The notes beneath the pieces were generated by a model that was given only the letters and a program-made list of their open reading frames with translations, was not told where the DNA came from and did not search any database. 64,000 nt of DNA from CAIQPS01 sp963843455 (GTDB lineage Bacteria > Actinomycetota > Thermoleophilia > RBG-16-64-13), in contig CAWJKE010000010.1 in the NCBI GenBank assembly GCA_963843455.1, forward strand, positions 310,001 to 374,000, read 5' to 3'. Shown one piece after another: positions 8,911 to 16,472 of the stretch. The translations under genes and the position numbers were made by a program. The first letter of the stretch is position 1; each line of letters begins with the position of its first letter.

Positions 8911-9997
8911 GGCCAGCACAGCCGACGCCTCCGACGCTTTGGAGATCGAACAGTTCCTCCACACCGAACGGCTGCCGCACATCTGGTGCCCGGGTTGTGG
9001 CATCGGGATCGTGACCGGAGCCTTCTTGCGGGCGGTGATCGACCTGGGCCTCAAGCGGGAGAAGACGGTCGTTGTCGGGGGCATCGGCTGTTCGAGCCGG
9101 GCGGTGGGCTACCTCGACCTGGGGACGGTGCACTCCATCCACGGCCGGGCCCTGGCCTTCGCCACCGGCATCAAGATGGCTCGACCGGATTTCACCGTCA
9201 TCGTACTCACCGGTGACGGGGATGGCGCGGCGATCGGAGGCAACCATTTCATCCACGCTTGCCGGCGCAACATCGACATCACCTGCATCCTGTTCAACAA
9301 CCAGACTTACGGCATGACTGGGGGGCAGGTCTCTCCCACCATGGGTCTCGGGGATCGGGCGACCACCGCTCCCTACGGTCAGGTGGAGCCGTCCTTCGAT
9401 CTCTGCAGACTGGCCGAGGCGGCGGGGGCCAGTTTCGTGGCCCGCGGGACCGCTGCCAACATCAGGCCGCTGGAGCGGCTGATCAAGCAGGGCATCCAGC
9501 ATCATGGGTTCTCCTTCGTCGAGGCGGTGGTCCCGTGCCCTACGGAGTACGGCAAGCGGAACCCGCCCGCCGGGGTCGCGGCTATGCTGGACGATGCGAA
9601 GGCGCGTTCGGTGTCGATGACCCGCGCGGCACAGTTGCCTGCAGAAGAGCTCGAAGGCAAGATCGTGACCGGCGTTCTCCACGACGACCCGGAGGCGCCG
9701 GAATTTCAGGCGGCCTATGCGGCCATCTCGGCTCGCGCCCAGGAGGCGGCGACCACGCGCAAGGGCCGCTCTCGGCGTGTCGCGGCGCCCGCGAGCGCGC
9801 CGGTCGCCTGCGGACTGCCCGACGATCTACTGGCGGCGGCGGCAGAGTCTGCCGAGCCGGAAGGCACGGCCCTGGCCCAAGGGGCGCCGGCCGCGCCCGA
9901 TGCGGAAGAGCCAAAGGGCAGGGCAGTGGTCCCGCCTTCGGTCGAAGACGCTGAGCCGCCCGACACTTTCGGACTACCCTGCGAGGGTGGCGAGTGA
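8903..9997 (+). CDS. korB: 2-oxoacid:ferredoxin oxidoreductase, beta (TPP-binding) subunit with C-terminal extension
   Basis: GTG start at 8903 inside the end of korA. Residues 1-280 are a normal beta subunit: WCPGCGIGIV, GGIGCSSRAVGYLDLG, HSIHGRALAFATGIKMA, and the thiamine-diphosphate motif GDGDGAAIGGNH with NNQTYGMTGGQVSPT. From about residue 285 to 364 it has an Ala/Glu/Pro-rich, low-complexity tail not normal for KorB, including runs of AAAAESAEPE type. The tail might be a flexible linker or docking arm for the partner iron-sulfur proteins. No ferredoxin domain is fused to it, so an external ferredoxin must accept the electrons. Confidence 0.9.
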   Translation: MSKASTADASDALEIEQFLHTERLPHIWCPGCGIGIVTGAFLRAVIDLGLKREKTVVVGGIGCSSRAVGYLDLGTVHSIHGRALAFATGIKMARPDFTVIVLTGDGDGAAIGGNHFIHACRRNIDITCILFNNQTYGMTGGQVSPTMGLGDRATTAPYGQVEPSFDLCRLAEAAGASFVARGTAANIRPLERLIKQGIQHHGFSFVEAVVPCPTEYGKRNPPAGVAAMLDDAKARSVSMTRAAQLPAEELEGKIVTGVLHDDPEAPEFQAAYAAISARAQEAATTRKGRSRRVAAPASAPVACGLPDDLLAAAAESAEPEGTALAQGAPAAPDAEEPKGRAVVPPSVEDAEPPDTFGLPCEGGE

Positions 9998-10632
9998 GTC
10001 CCGTCCGCGGCAGCACCGGCGAGGCGGGCTCCGCGGCCGCGCGCACAGGACTTCTGGCAGCCCGCGAACTGGTGGAAGTGCGGTTCGGCGGCAGCGGGGG
10101 TCAGGGTGTGATCCTCATGGGCGTCATTCTGGCGATGGCAGGCGCGCGTGACCACCGCCACGTCGTGCAGACCCAGTCCTATGGTCCCGAAGCTCGCGGC
10201 GGCTACAGCCGCAGCGACGTCATCATCTCCGACGCTCCCATCGATTATCCGGAGCTCGAGATGGCGGATCTTCTCGTTGCGCTGTCACAAGCAGCGGCGG
10301 ACGAGTACATGCGGGTCCTTCGCACCGACGGGGTGCTCGTCTACGACTCAGAGAACGTCACGGCCCTGCCGCCGTTCGAAGGGGAACGATTCGGCGTACC
10401 CTTCACTCGTCTGGCGCTGGAAGAGACCGGGCGGACCCAGACCGCAAACATCCTCACCCTGGGCGCGGTCGCAGCGATTGCCGGTGTGGTGACTACCGCG
10501 TCTCTTCGAAAGGCAGTCCTGGCGATGGTGCCGGCGGGTACCGAGAAGATGAACGCGAAGGCTCTTGCCCGAGGGCTCGCGTTGGATGCCGCCGAATGGC
10601 GTGCTGCCGCGGGTCCGCGGAGAAGAGCGTGA
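9994..10632 (+). CDS. korC: 2-oxoacid:ferredoxin oxidoreductase, gamma subunit
   Basis: 212 residues from GTG 9994, which overlaps the korB stop. About 25 N-terminal residues precede the conserved start of the domain, VEVRFGGSGGQGVILMGVIL, followed by HVVQTQSYGPEARGG and SRSDVIISD, all classical for the gamma subunit. The late motif AIAGVVTTASLRKAVLAM is also typical. It completes a three-subunit enzyme with korA and korB. The next gene begins in the overlap GTGA at its stop, so translation of the ATPase gene that follows is probably coupled. Confidence 0.9.
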   Translation: MSPVRGSTGEAGSAAARTGLLAARELVEVRFGGSGGQGVILMGVILAMAGARDHRHVVQTQSYGPEARGGYSRSDVIISDAPIDYPELEMADLLVALSQAAADEYMRVLRTDGVLVYDSENVTALPPFEGERFGVPFTRLALEETGRTQTANILTLGAVAAIAGVVTTASLRKAVLAMVPAGTEKMNAKALARGLALDAAEWRAAAGPRRRA

Positions 10633-11399
10633 TCGTCGCCGGGCTCGACGTGGGCGCCAAGAACGTCCACGCGGTGTTGATTGACGAAGGCCGGGTGATT
10701 GCCAGGGCGGCCGTGGCCTCGGGATTCGATCACGAGGAGTCGGCGGAGCGAGGGCTTCGCGAAGCTGCGCGGGTGGCGGGGATCGAGAGGGATGCCATCG
10801 TCGCCATCGCGGCGACCGGTGCCGGGCGCAAGGCCCTTCCCTTCGCGGGCAAGGTGCCGACCGAGGTGGCCGCCGATGGGAGGGGCGCCGCGGCCCTGCG
10901 GCCCGGCGCCCGGACGGTCATCGAGGTCGGGGCGGACGAAGCTCGGGCCATCAAGCTCAGCCCTGCGGGCAAGGTCGTCGACTTCGCCATCAACGAGAAG
11001 TGCGCCGCCGGCGCCGGCGCCTTCGTGGAGGCCATGAGCCGCGCCCTCGACATGGAGTTGGACGAGTTCTCCCGGGCATCGCTGGATTCCACCCAGGCCA
11101 TCCCGATGAACGCTCAGTGCACCGTATTCGCCGAGTCCGAGGTCGTCAGCCTCATCCACGCCAACACGCCGCCGGCCGACATAGCGCGAGCGGTTCACGA
11201 CGCGATGGCCGGTCGGGTGTCGGCCATGGTGCGGCGTATCGGTATCGAAGACCCGGTCGTGCTGGGGGGCGGAGCGGCCCTCAACGTGGGGTTCGTCAAG
11301 TCGCTTTCCGAGGCGCTCGGCGGGGTGGACGTCGAAGTCCTACCGGACCCAGAGTACCTGGGTGCGCTCGGCGCCGCCCTCATCGCCACGGAGAGCTGA
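10629..11399 (+). CDS. BadF/BadG/BcrA/BcrD-family ATPase, BcrD-like activator subunit
   Basis: 256 residues from GTG 10629, overlapping the korC stop. This family uses an ASKHA ATPase fold and a [4Fe-4S] cluster held at a dimer interface to push low-potential electrons into benzoyl-CoA reductase or 2-hydroxyacyl-CoA dehydratases. Visible: phosphate-1 loop GLDVGAKNVHAVLI, cluster Cys in NEKCAAGAGAFVEAM and in NAQCTVFAESEVV, and the adenosine-site GGGAALN. The second phosphate motif reads EVGADEARAIKL rather than DxGGQD, a variant I associate with BcrD/BadG subunits. A second, different paralog lies at 12141, so a BcrA-BcrD-type heterodimer is likely. No catalytic BcrB/BcrC gene is in the window. 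Confidence 0.85.
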   Translation: MIVAGLDVGAKNVHAVLIDEGRVIARAAVASGFDHEESAERGLREAARVAGIERDAIVAIAATGAGRKALPFAGKVPTEVAADGRGAAALRPGARTVIEVGADEARAIKLSPAGKVVDFAINEKCAAGAGAFVEAMSRALDMELDEFSRASLDSTQAIPMNAQCTVFAESEVVSLIHANTPPADIARAVHDAMAGRVSAMVRRIGIEDPVVLGGGAALNVGFVKSLSEALGGVDVEVLPDPEYLGALGAALIATES

Positions 11400-11412
11400 C
11401 CACTGAGGGCCA

Positions 11413-11748
11413 CTAGCTCAACAGGCTGGAGAGCGCGCGGCGAACAGCCTCTCGATCGTTCTCATCTAGAATGCCTAGCTGCCGCTGGATCAGCCGGTCA
11501 TCAAGGGTGAATAGTTTCATCCGTGCCAGCGAGGGAGCGGGTAGGCCTGCCGTCTCGCGGTCCGCGATCACGACGTCGAGTGGCCAGCGAGCGTGAGAGG
11601 CGCTGGTCACCATCGCCAGTACACTGTGTCCGGTGCGAGCCCCGAACTGTTCGCGGCTGGAAAGGACCACAGCCGGGCGCCGCTTCTGGCTGCCCCGGTC
11701 GGAGAACGGGAACGAGACCGCCACCACCGACCATTGTTCAAAGCTCAT
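11413..11748 (-). CDS. MazF/PemK-like toxin (mRNA interferase)
   Basis: 111 residues from ATG 11748, whose frame overlaps the end of the antitoxin gene by 11 bases. The fold signature is clear: WSVVAVSFPFSDRGSQKRRP (the beta1-beta2 region), AVVLSSREQF, and SVLAMVTS. MazF proteins cut mRNA at short sites when their antitoxin decays. An upstream in-frame ATG at 11772 would add 8 residues. Encoded antisense between the two BadF-type ATPase genes, which suggests the toxin pair was inserted into an older operon. Confidence 0.8.
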   Translation of the reverse strand: MSFEQWSVVAVSFPFSDRGSQKRRPAVVLSSREQFGARTGHSVLAMVTSASHARWPLDVVIADRETAGLPAPSLARMKLFTLDDRLIQRQLGILDENDREAVRRALSSLLS

Positions 11749-11974
11749 GGTAGGCCTCGTCGTCTTCGTCACTGGCCCATTCGGCGAGGGTGGGTTCCAG
11801 GGCTCGCGCGAACTCCAAGTCGATGGGAGTCCACTTCCTCAGGATCACTGCGCCGCTGTCGCCGACCTCGAACACGAGCATGTCTCCTGCCGAGAGTTCG
11901 AGCCCTTCGCGCACAGGTGCCGGGATCGTCGTCTGGTTCTTGCTTGTCAATTTGCTCACCGCCGTGGTCGTCAT
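11738..11974 (-). CDS. AbrB/MazE-like antitoxin
   Basis: 78 residues. The N-terminus SKLTSKNQTTIPAPVREGL is the swapped-hairpin AbrB DNA-binding motif, followed by GDMLVFEVGDSGAVILRKW. The acidic C-terminal tail (WASDEDDEAYHEL) is the kind of disordered segment that blocks a MazF active site. Start ATG at 11974; an inverted repeat at 11999-12023 just upstream is the likely autoregulatory operator. Its stop lies inside the toxin gene, the usual coupled order antitoxin-toxin. Confidence 0.85.
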   Translation of the reverse strand: MTTTAVSKLTSKNQTTIPAPVREGLELSAGDMLVFEVGDSGAVILRKWTPIDLEFARALEPTLAEWASDEDDEAYHEL

Positions 11975-11998
11975 GGCTGTGCTCCTGTGAGTAAGTCA

Positions 11999-12023
11999 GT
12001 AATGTGCGCCTTACCCACATTAC
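11999..12023. promoter_or_regulatory. Inverted repeat upstream of the mazE-like gene, likely operator
   Basis: GTAATGTG and CACATTAC form perfect 8-base arms around a 9-base spacer, 25 bases upstream of the antitoxin ATG. AbrB-fold antitoxins commonly bind such sites and repress their own operon. Confidence 0.55.
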
Positions 12024-12099
12024 CGCATTACGCACCGTTCGTGGCGGGACAGGTGGTAGGCACATGGTCACCGGTCTAGCGGTGGGTGCCCCTCCAACC

Positions 12100-12131
12100 T
12101 TGGTCGCAGCGCGGAACCCCTGTAGTACACT
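12100..12131 (+). promoter_or_regulatory. Possible promoter of the BcrA-like gene
   Basis: TTGGTC at 12100-12105 is 17 bases from TAGTAC (12123-12128) and 20 from TACACT (12126-12131). The latter ends 9 bases before the GTG at 12141, again suggesting little or no leader. A local promoter would be needed because the antisense toxin pair separates this gene from the kor operon. Confidence 0.3.
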
Positions 12132-12140
12132 AGCCCGGCC

Positions 12141-13070
12141 GTGATGGAACAGACCGAGCATTTTTGGAGATGGAGCGAGAAGACCTGGCAGGCCCCCGGC
12201 CTCGACTGGCGGGCCGCCGCCGCTATCACCGTCGGCGTCGATGTGGGTTCGGTCAGTTCGCAGGCGGTCCTGCTCGCCGACGGTAAGCTCCTCGCTTTTC
12301 ACTCCACCCGCACCGGCTCATCCAGCCCTGATAGCGCGCTGCGCGCCTTGAAGGGCGCGAGCGAGCCGTTGGGACTCGCGCTCGACGACGTCGCCTACGC
12401 TGTGGGCACGGGTTACGGCCGGGTGAACGTCCCCTTCGCCGACCGCACCATCACCGAGATCGCTTGCCACGCCCGGGGTGCCAACCATATGGGCGGGCCG
12501 AGCATCCGGACCATCCTCGACATGGGCGGGCAGGACTGCAAGGTGATCCGCTGTGACGAGCGGGGCAAGGTGCTGAACTTCATCATGAACGATAAGTGCG
12601 CGGCGGGTACCGGCCGGGGCATGGAAGTCATCGCCGACGTGTTGTCGGTGCCCATCGAGGACATCGGGCGGCGCTCGTTCGACATCGACGAGGAGCCGCC
12701 GCCAGTGAGCAACATCTGCACCGTGTTCGCCAAGTCCGAAGCCACCTCACTGCTGCGTGCCGGTTGGAGCGTCGACAGGGTGCTCGCCGCCTACTGCTCG
12801 GCGATGGCGCAAAGGGTGGCCGGGCTGATAGAGCGCATGCAAGTGGAGCCCGAGTTCTTCATAACGGGAGGCATAGGCAAGAACATCGGGGTGACCAGGC
12901 GCATCGAAAGGCTTGTCGGGGTGGAGTCCATAAGACTCCCGGCCGATTCTGTCCTGGATCCTCAGATAGCGGGCGCGCTCGGCGCCGCTCTCTTTGCCCA
13001 CTCGCTCCACCGAAAGGCGCAGAAAGAAGCCGGCGCGCCCCGTACCGTGACGGGAGGCGACGGCGCATGA
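12141..13070 (+). CDS. BadF/BadG/BcrA/BcrD-family ATPase, BcrA-like activator subunit
   Basis: 309 residues (GTG 12141; ATG 12144 also possible). Visible motifs: GVDVGSVSSQAVLL phosphate-1 loop, DMGGQDCKVI phosphate-2 loop, MNDKCAAGTGRGMEVIA with the cluster-ligand Cys, NICTVFAKSEATSL with the second Cys, and TGGIGKNIGVTRRIE for adenosine. It has a roughly 30-residue N-terminal extension rich in Trp (FWRWSEKTW) not seen in its paralog at 10629. The canonical GGQD motif here and the variant there fit the A/D split of class I benzoyl-CoA reductases. It is directly followed, with an ATGA overlap, by two iron-sulfur proteins that could deliver electrons from ferredoxin. Confidence 0.85.
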   Translation: MMEQTEHFWRWSEKTWQAPGLDWRAAAAITVGVDVGSVSSQAVLLADGKLLAFHSTRTGSSSPDSALRALKGASEPLGLALDDVAYAVGTGYGRVNVPFADRTITEIACHARGANHMGGPSIRTILDMGGQDCKVIRCDERGKVLNFIMNDKCAAGTGRGMEVIADVLSVPIEDIGRRSFDIDEEPPPVSNICTVFAKSEATSLLRAGWSVDRVLAAYCSAMAQRVAGLIERMQVEPEFFITGGIGKNIGVTRRIERLVGVESIRLPADSVLDPQIAGALGAALFAHSLHRKAQKEAGAPRTVTGGDGA

Positions 13071-13360
13071 TCGCCAACTACGGCTACGAGGACGGTTCGG
13101 GTTTCTATTACATCACGATAGACGGCGATGCCTGCGCCCGCTGCACCGACCGCGCCTGCACTGTTGCGTGCCCGCAAGGGGTGTACGTCATCGAGATGGA
13201 CGACTACGATGACCTGGTGGCGGTCGTGACGGAGTCCGCCCGCAGACGGCTGCGCGAGTTGTGCGCCGTGTGCAAGGGGCAGAACGGCGCCGGTGGCACC
13301 GAGCACAAGGTGCCCTGCACCGGCGCCTGCACCGCCGGCGCCCTGCGTCATAGCTGGTAA
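13067..13360 (+). CDS. Small iron-sulfur (ferredoxin-like) protein
   Basis: 97 residues, ATG overlapping the stop of the ATPase gene. Cysteines occur as CARCTDRACTVACP, close to a ferredoxin cluster motif, and later as CAVCKGQ and PCTGACTAGAL, so one or two [4Fe-4S] clusters are likely. The pattern is not that of a plain 2[4Fe-4S] ferredoxin. Position between a BcrA-like ATPase and a large iron-sulfur protein suggests an electron-transfer subunit for the activase system. I do not recognise a named family. Confidence 0.7.
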   Translation: MIANYGYEDGSGFYYITIDGDACARCTDRACTVACPQGVYVIEMDDYDDLVAVVTESARRRLRELCAVCKGQNGAGGTEHKVPCTGACTAGALRHSW

Positions 13361-13366
13361 GGCGTA

Positions 13367-14533
13367 GTGGAGCTCCGGGTAGACGGGCTCGTTGTCTCGG
13401 TCCCTGAAGGCGCGACTGTGCTCGAAGCTTGCGACCTTGCCGGCCGGTATGTGCCCCGGCTTTGCTCCTACCCGGGGCTCCGATGCCTCTGCGAGTGCGG
13501 GGAGACGGCGGCGGCCTGCGGCCTCTGCGCCGTCCAGGTCGGCCGCGGGGGTGAAGGCGGGAGCAACGGCGCGGTCATGGTTCTGGCCTGCGGCACGGCC
13601 GCTCAGCCGGGCATGGACGTGGTGACCGACGATCCGGCTTCGCGAAGCCAACGGCTCGAGCGCCTGGCCGGTCTGCTCGCCCGCCACCCGCATGTCTGCC
13701 TGAGCTGCCCGGACCGCGACGGCTGCGCCAGAGAAGACTGCACGTTCGGGATCGCCGCCGGAGCGCGCTGTTGCGACGAGTTCGGACGGTGTGAGTTCGG
13801 CAGGCTGGTGGCCTACGTGGACGCCGACGAGGAGTTGCCCCGGCGGGCCGTCGCCGTGTCGCGCGCCACGAGCACCGAGGGCCGGCTCCGGAGGGAGCAG
13901 GGTCTCTGCCTTGGATGCGGGCGGTGCGTCGCCGTCTGCAGCACGTCCCCGGCTGCCGGTAGGGCGTTGCGGTTGGCGCGGGCCGAGGGGGCAATGTCGG
14001 CCAGGCCGGGCGAGGAGATTCCTCCGGTCGCGGCCAGTGGCCGGCCACTGGCCGCGGCGAAGAAGGACGGCCTCCGGGCTTCGGGCTGCACATTCTGTGG
14101 GCAGTGCGTCATGGTGTGCCCCACCGGCGCATTGACGGCGCCGGGAGAGGCAGGGACGCGCTGGCTCGAAGGCTGGCGCAAGAGGACCGGCCTTCTCCCG
14201 CCCGTGCTCCCGCCCGATCCCTGGCGGCCTCTTACCGAGGGCGAGTTGGCGACCGTCCCCACGGGCCCAGGGGTGCTCTTCCTCGCCGACGTCTTCGGCA
14301 GGATCCTTCGCATCGGCGGCGTTCCCGACCTCTCGAGAGGTATCGCACTCGCGATGGCCGAGCCGGCATGCGCCTCCGCCTGCCTCTTCCGGATCGAGCC
14401 AGCCCCGCTCTTCACTCAGCGGGAGAGCGAGCTTCTCGCCCACTTCGCGCAAGAGTATGGACATCTGCCTCCCGGGAACGACATCGATGACGACCTCTTC
14501 TCGGACAATCTGTTCTCGGACGACTTCGAGTAG
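13367..14533 (+). CDS. Multi-cluster iron-sulfur electron-transfer protein (NuoG/HydA N-terminal-like)
   Basis: 388 residues from GTG 13367. N-terminal [2Fe-2S] domain: YVPRLCSYPG, then ECGETAAACGLCAVQV, and VLACGTAAQPGM. Next a His/Cys segment (HPHVCLSCPDRDGCAREDC), similar to the extra cluster of NuoG and Fe-hydrogenases. Then two [4Fe-4S] motifs, CLGCGRCVAVC and CTFCGQCVMVCPTGALT. No NuoG molybdopterin or hydrogenase H-domain follows; instead about 110 residues of unknown fold and a very acidic tail (DIDDDLFSDNLFSDDFE). It looks like an electron-wire subunit joining a soluble donor to the BcrAD-like ATPases. A different partner outside the window is possible. Confidence 0.8.
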   Translation: MELRVDGLVVSVPEGATVLEACDLAGRYVPRLCSYPGLRCLCECGETAAACGLCAVQVGRGGEGGSNGAVMVLACGTAAQPGMDVVTDDPASRSQRLERLAGLLARHPHVCLSCPDRDGCAREDCTFGIAAGARCCDEFGRCEFGRLVAYVDADEELPRRAVAVSRATSTEGRLRREQGLCLGCGRCVAVCSTSPAAGRALRLARAEGAMSARPGEEIPPVAASGRPLAAAKKDGLRASGCTFCGQCVMVCPTGALTAPGEAGTRWLEGWRKRTGLLPPVLPPDPWRPLTEGELATVPTGPGVLFLADVFGRILRIGGVPDLSRGIALAMAEPACASACLFRIEPAPLFTQRESELLAHFAQEYGHLPPGNDIDDDLFSDNLFSDDFE

Positions 14534-14544
14534 GAAACCTCGCT

Positions 14545-15090
14545 ATGCCCGACGGACACCTCGGCGCACCGCCCCCTGGATCGCCCGGCGCGCAACTCGC
14601 GCCCTGTCTCGTCGTGGGAGTCATCTCCGACACTCACGGCCACCTGTATCCCCGGGTAGCGCAACTCCTGAAGGGTGTCGATCACATCGTACACGCCGGC
14701 GATGTGGGGTCGAGGGAGGTGCTCACAGCGCTGCGATCCATCGCCCCTGTGGTGGCGGTGCGCGGCAACTGCGATCTCGGCAGCTGGGCGGACGCGTTGC
14801 CGCTCCGGGCCGAGGTGGAGTTAGCTGGGGTGAGCATAGTGGTGGGCCATATGGCTTCGCGCCCTCTGGCGGAGAGTGGCAGGCAGCCGATTGTAGTCGT
14901 GTCCGGCCACAGTCACGTCGCTTCGCTGGAGCGCCGCGATGAAGTCGTCTATGTCAATCCCGGTTCGGCCGGTCCCCGGCGTTTTGGACGGCCACGAACG
15001 ATCGTCCTCCTTGAGATCTGGGCGCCCGTCCCTGGCGGAGCAGAGGGCTCGCCGAGGGTGACGGCGCGCATCCTTTCCGCGGAGGACTAG
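14545..15090 (+). CDS. YfcE/MJ0936-type metallophosphoesterase
   Basis: 181 residues. Calcineurin-like metal motifs are all present: SDTHGH, VHAGDVGS, RGNCD, VSGHSHV and NPGSAGPRR. Enzymes of this group are Mn/Ni-dependent phosphodiesterases of uncertain natural substrate. About 20 poorly conserved residues precede the domain; the start may be the GTG inside LAPCLVVGVISD instead of ATG 14545. Its stop codon directly abuts the stop of the convergent GAPDH gene, leaving no room for an intergenic terminator. Confidence 0.85.
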   Translation: MPDGHLGAPPPGSPGAQLAPCLVVGVISDTHGHLYPRVAQLLKGVDHIVHAGDVGSREVLTALRSIAPVVAVRGNCDLGSWADALPLRAEVELAGVSIVVGHMASRPLAESGRQPIVVVSGHSHVASLERRDEVVYVNPGSAGPRRFGRPRTIVLLEIWAPVPGGAEGSPRVTARILSAED

Positions 15091-16299
15091 CTACAAGCTC
15101 TTGGCGACGTGGGCGGTCAACTCTCCCAGGCGGTAGGTGTAGCTGCCCATCTCGTTGTCGTACCAGCCGAACACCTTGACGTGCGTCAGCGGGATACGAT
15201 GCTCCTTGCCGCCAATCCGCAGGTCCACGAACCCGGTGCGGGTGTGGGTCTCGGCGCCTTCGATGACAACCGCGGCATCCTCGCCGAGCATGTCGGCCGA
15301 GACGTTCTGCTCCAAGCTGAACTCGAGCAGCCCGCGCGCCTCGCCGTCGGCCGCTTCGCGATAGATTGCGTTGATAGCCTCCCGATCGATGTCCACCGTG
15401 CCGTCGAGGCGCTCCTCGGCTTGGAAGGTCACGTTGAGGATGACCAGACTGACACTGGCCGTCGGAATGCGTACCGAGTCGGCCATGAAGCCTATGCGGG
15501 CCATCTCGGGCATGACCTGCTCCAGCGCCTTGGCCGCGTTCGTCGAAGTGATGACTATGTTGTTCATCCCCGACCTGGTCTTGCGCAGGTCGGTGGCGCC
15601 GGCGGCCGGCACGGCGTCGAGGAGCGGCTGGCTGTTGGTGACCGCGTGGACGGTGCTCATCCCGGCCGTGATCATGTTACGGGTGAGGTCACGGGCCAGC
15701 AGTGGCCGCATCATGTGCGCGAGCGCGGTGGTAGTGCACGAGGCTGCCGACACGATCTTGTGCCTGCCGCAGTCGTAATCCTGATGGTTGATCCCGTGGA
15801 TGAGGACCGCTGAGTCATCGGGCAGCGGGACACCCTTCATCTTGCTCTTGAACGGGGAACTAATCACCACCGCCCGGGCTCCGGCGGCCAGGTGGCCCCG
15901 GAGCGCCCCTTTCGCATCCTGGGCATCGGTGTGCGGGTCGCGGAACTTACCGGTGCAGTCGACCACCAGCGTGACCCCGTGTTCCCGCCAGGGGATCTCC
16001 CTGGGGTCGCGGGCCTGCCGCAGGAGGATGATATCTTTGCCGTGGATTCTGGCCAGTCCTTTGGCCTCGTCGATCACCTGCATGTCGGGTCTGCCGCTGC
16101 AGCCCCCGAGCCAACGATGCAGCGGGCCGTAGGTGCTGTCCTTGCCGAGATATTCGAGTACAGACTGCAGGGAGGTCCCCACGGGGCGCCCTACGTTGAC
16201 CACGAAGGTGTCGAAGTCGTCGTGAGCCAGGTGGTACCAGAGAGTGAGCTTGCCTATACGGCCAAGTCCGTTGATTCCCAGCGTCCGCGGAGCAGCCAT
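15091..16299 (-). CDS. Glyceraldehyde-3-phosphate dehydrogenase, long (about 400-residue) form
   Basis: 402 residues from ATG 16299 (AAAGGA 9 bases upstream). NAD-binding start LGINGLGRIGKLTLWYH; catalytic cysteine in VSAASCTTTALAHMM; later GMSTVHAVTNSQ, RIPTASVSLVI and FGWYDNEMGSYTYRL. Standard GAPDH is about 335 residues with SNASCTTN; here the Asn after CTT is Thr and extra segments sit near residues 45-75 and 300-360. I know similar long enzymes from anaerobes. It is probably an NAD(P)-linked sugar-phosphate dehydrogenase; a role other than central glycolysis is possible. A 173-base gap separates it from the PPDK-like gene upstream. Confidence 0.85.
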   Translation of the reverse strand: MAAPRTLGINGLGRIGKLTLWYHLAHDDFDTFVVNVGRPVGTSLQSVLEYLGKDSTYGPLHRWLGGCSGRPDMQVIDEAKGLARIHGKDIILLRQARDPREIPWREHGVTLVVDCTGKFRDPHTDAQDAKGALRGHLAAGARAVVISSPFKSKMKGVPLPDDSAVLIHGINHQDYDCGRHKIVSAASCTTTALAHMMRPLLARDLTRNMITAGMSTVHAVTNSQPLLDAVPAAGATDLRKTRSGMNNIVITSTNAAKALEQVMPEMARIGFMADSVRIPTASVSLVILNVTFQAEERLDGTVDIDREAINAIYREAADGEARGLLEFSLEQNVSADMLGEDAAVVIEGAETHTRTGFVDLRIGGKEHRIPLTHVKVFGWYDNEMGSYTYRLGELTAHVAKSL

Positions 16300-16472
16300 C
16301 GCGTGATCCTTTCTCGTTTCGCCGGCCGTCCTAACACTACCACTGCCTCCGGCCGGCCACATGCGCCCGAACCCGCAGCGGTGCCGGCTGGCAGAACCTT
16401 GGTCCCACTGGTGGAACTTCCGGGCGCGCGCCGCCCGAACGAGCCGGCCCGGCGGCGATGCCTGCCCTGCCG

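Noticed and set aside
7705..9084. 459-codon minus-strand open frame
   Set aside because: Shadow of korA; the plus strand has family motifs throughout.
12962..14464. 500-codon minus-strand open frame
   Set aside because: Opposite the iron-sulfur proteins with perfect cysteine motifs; low-complexity translation.
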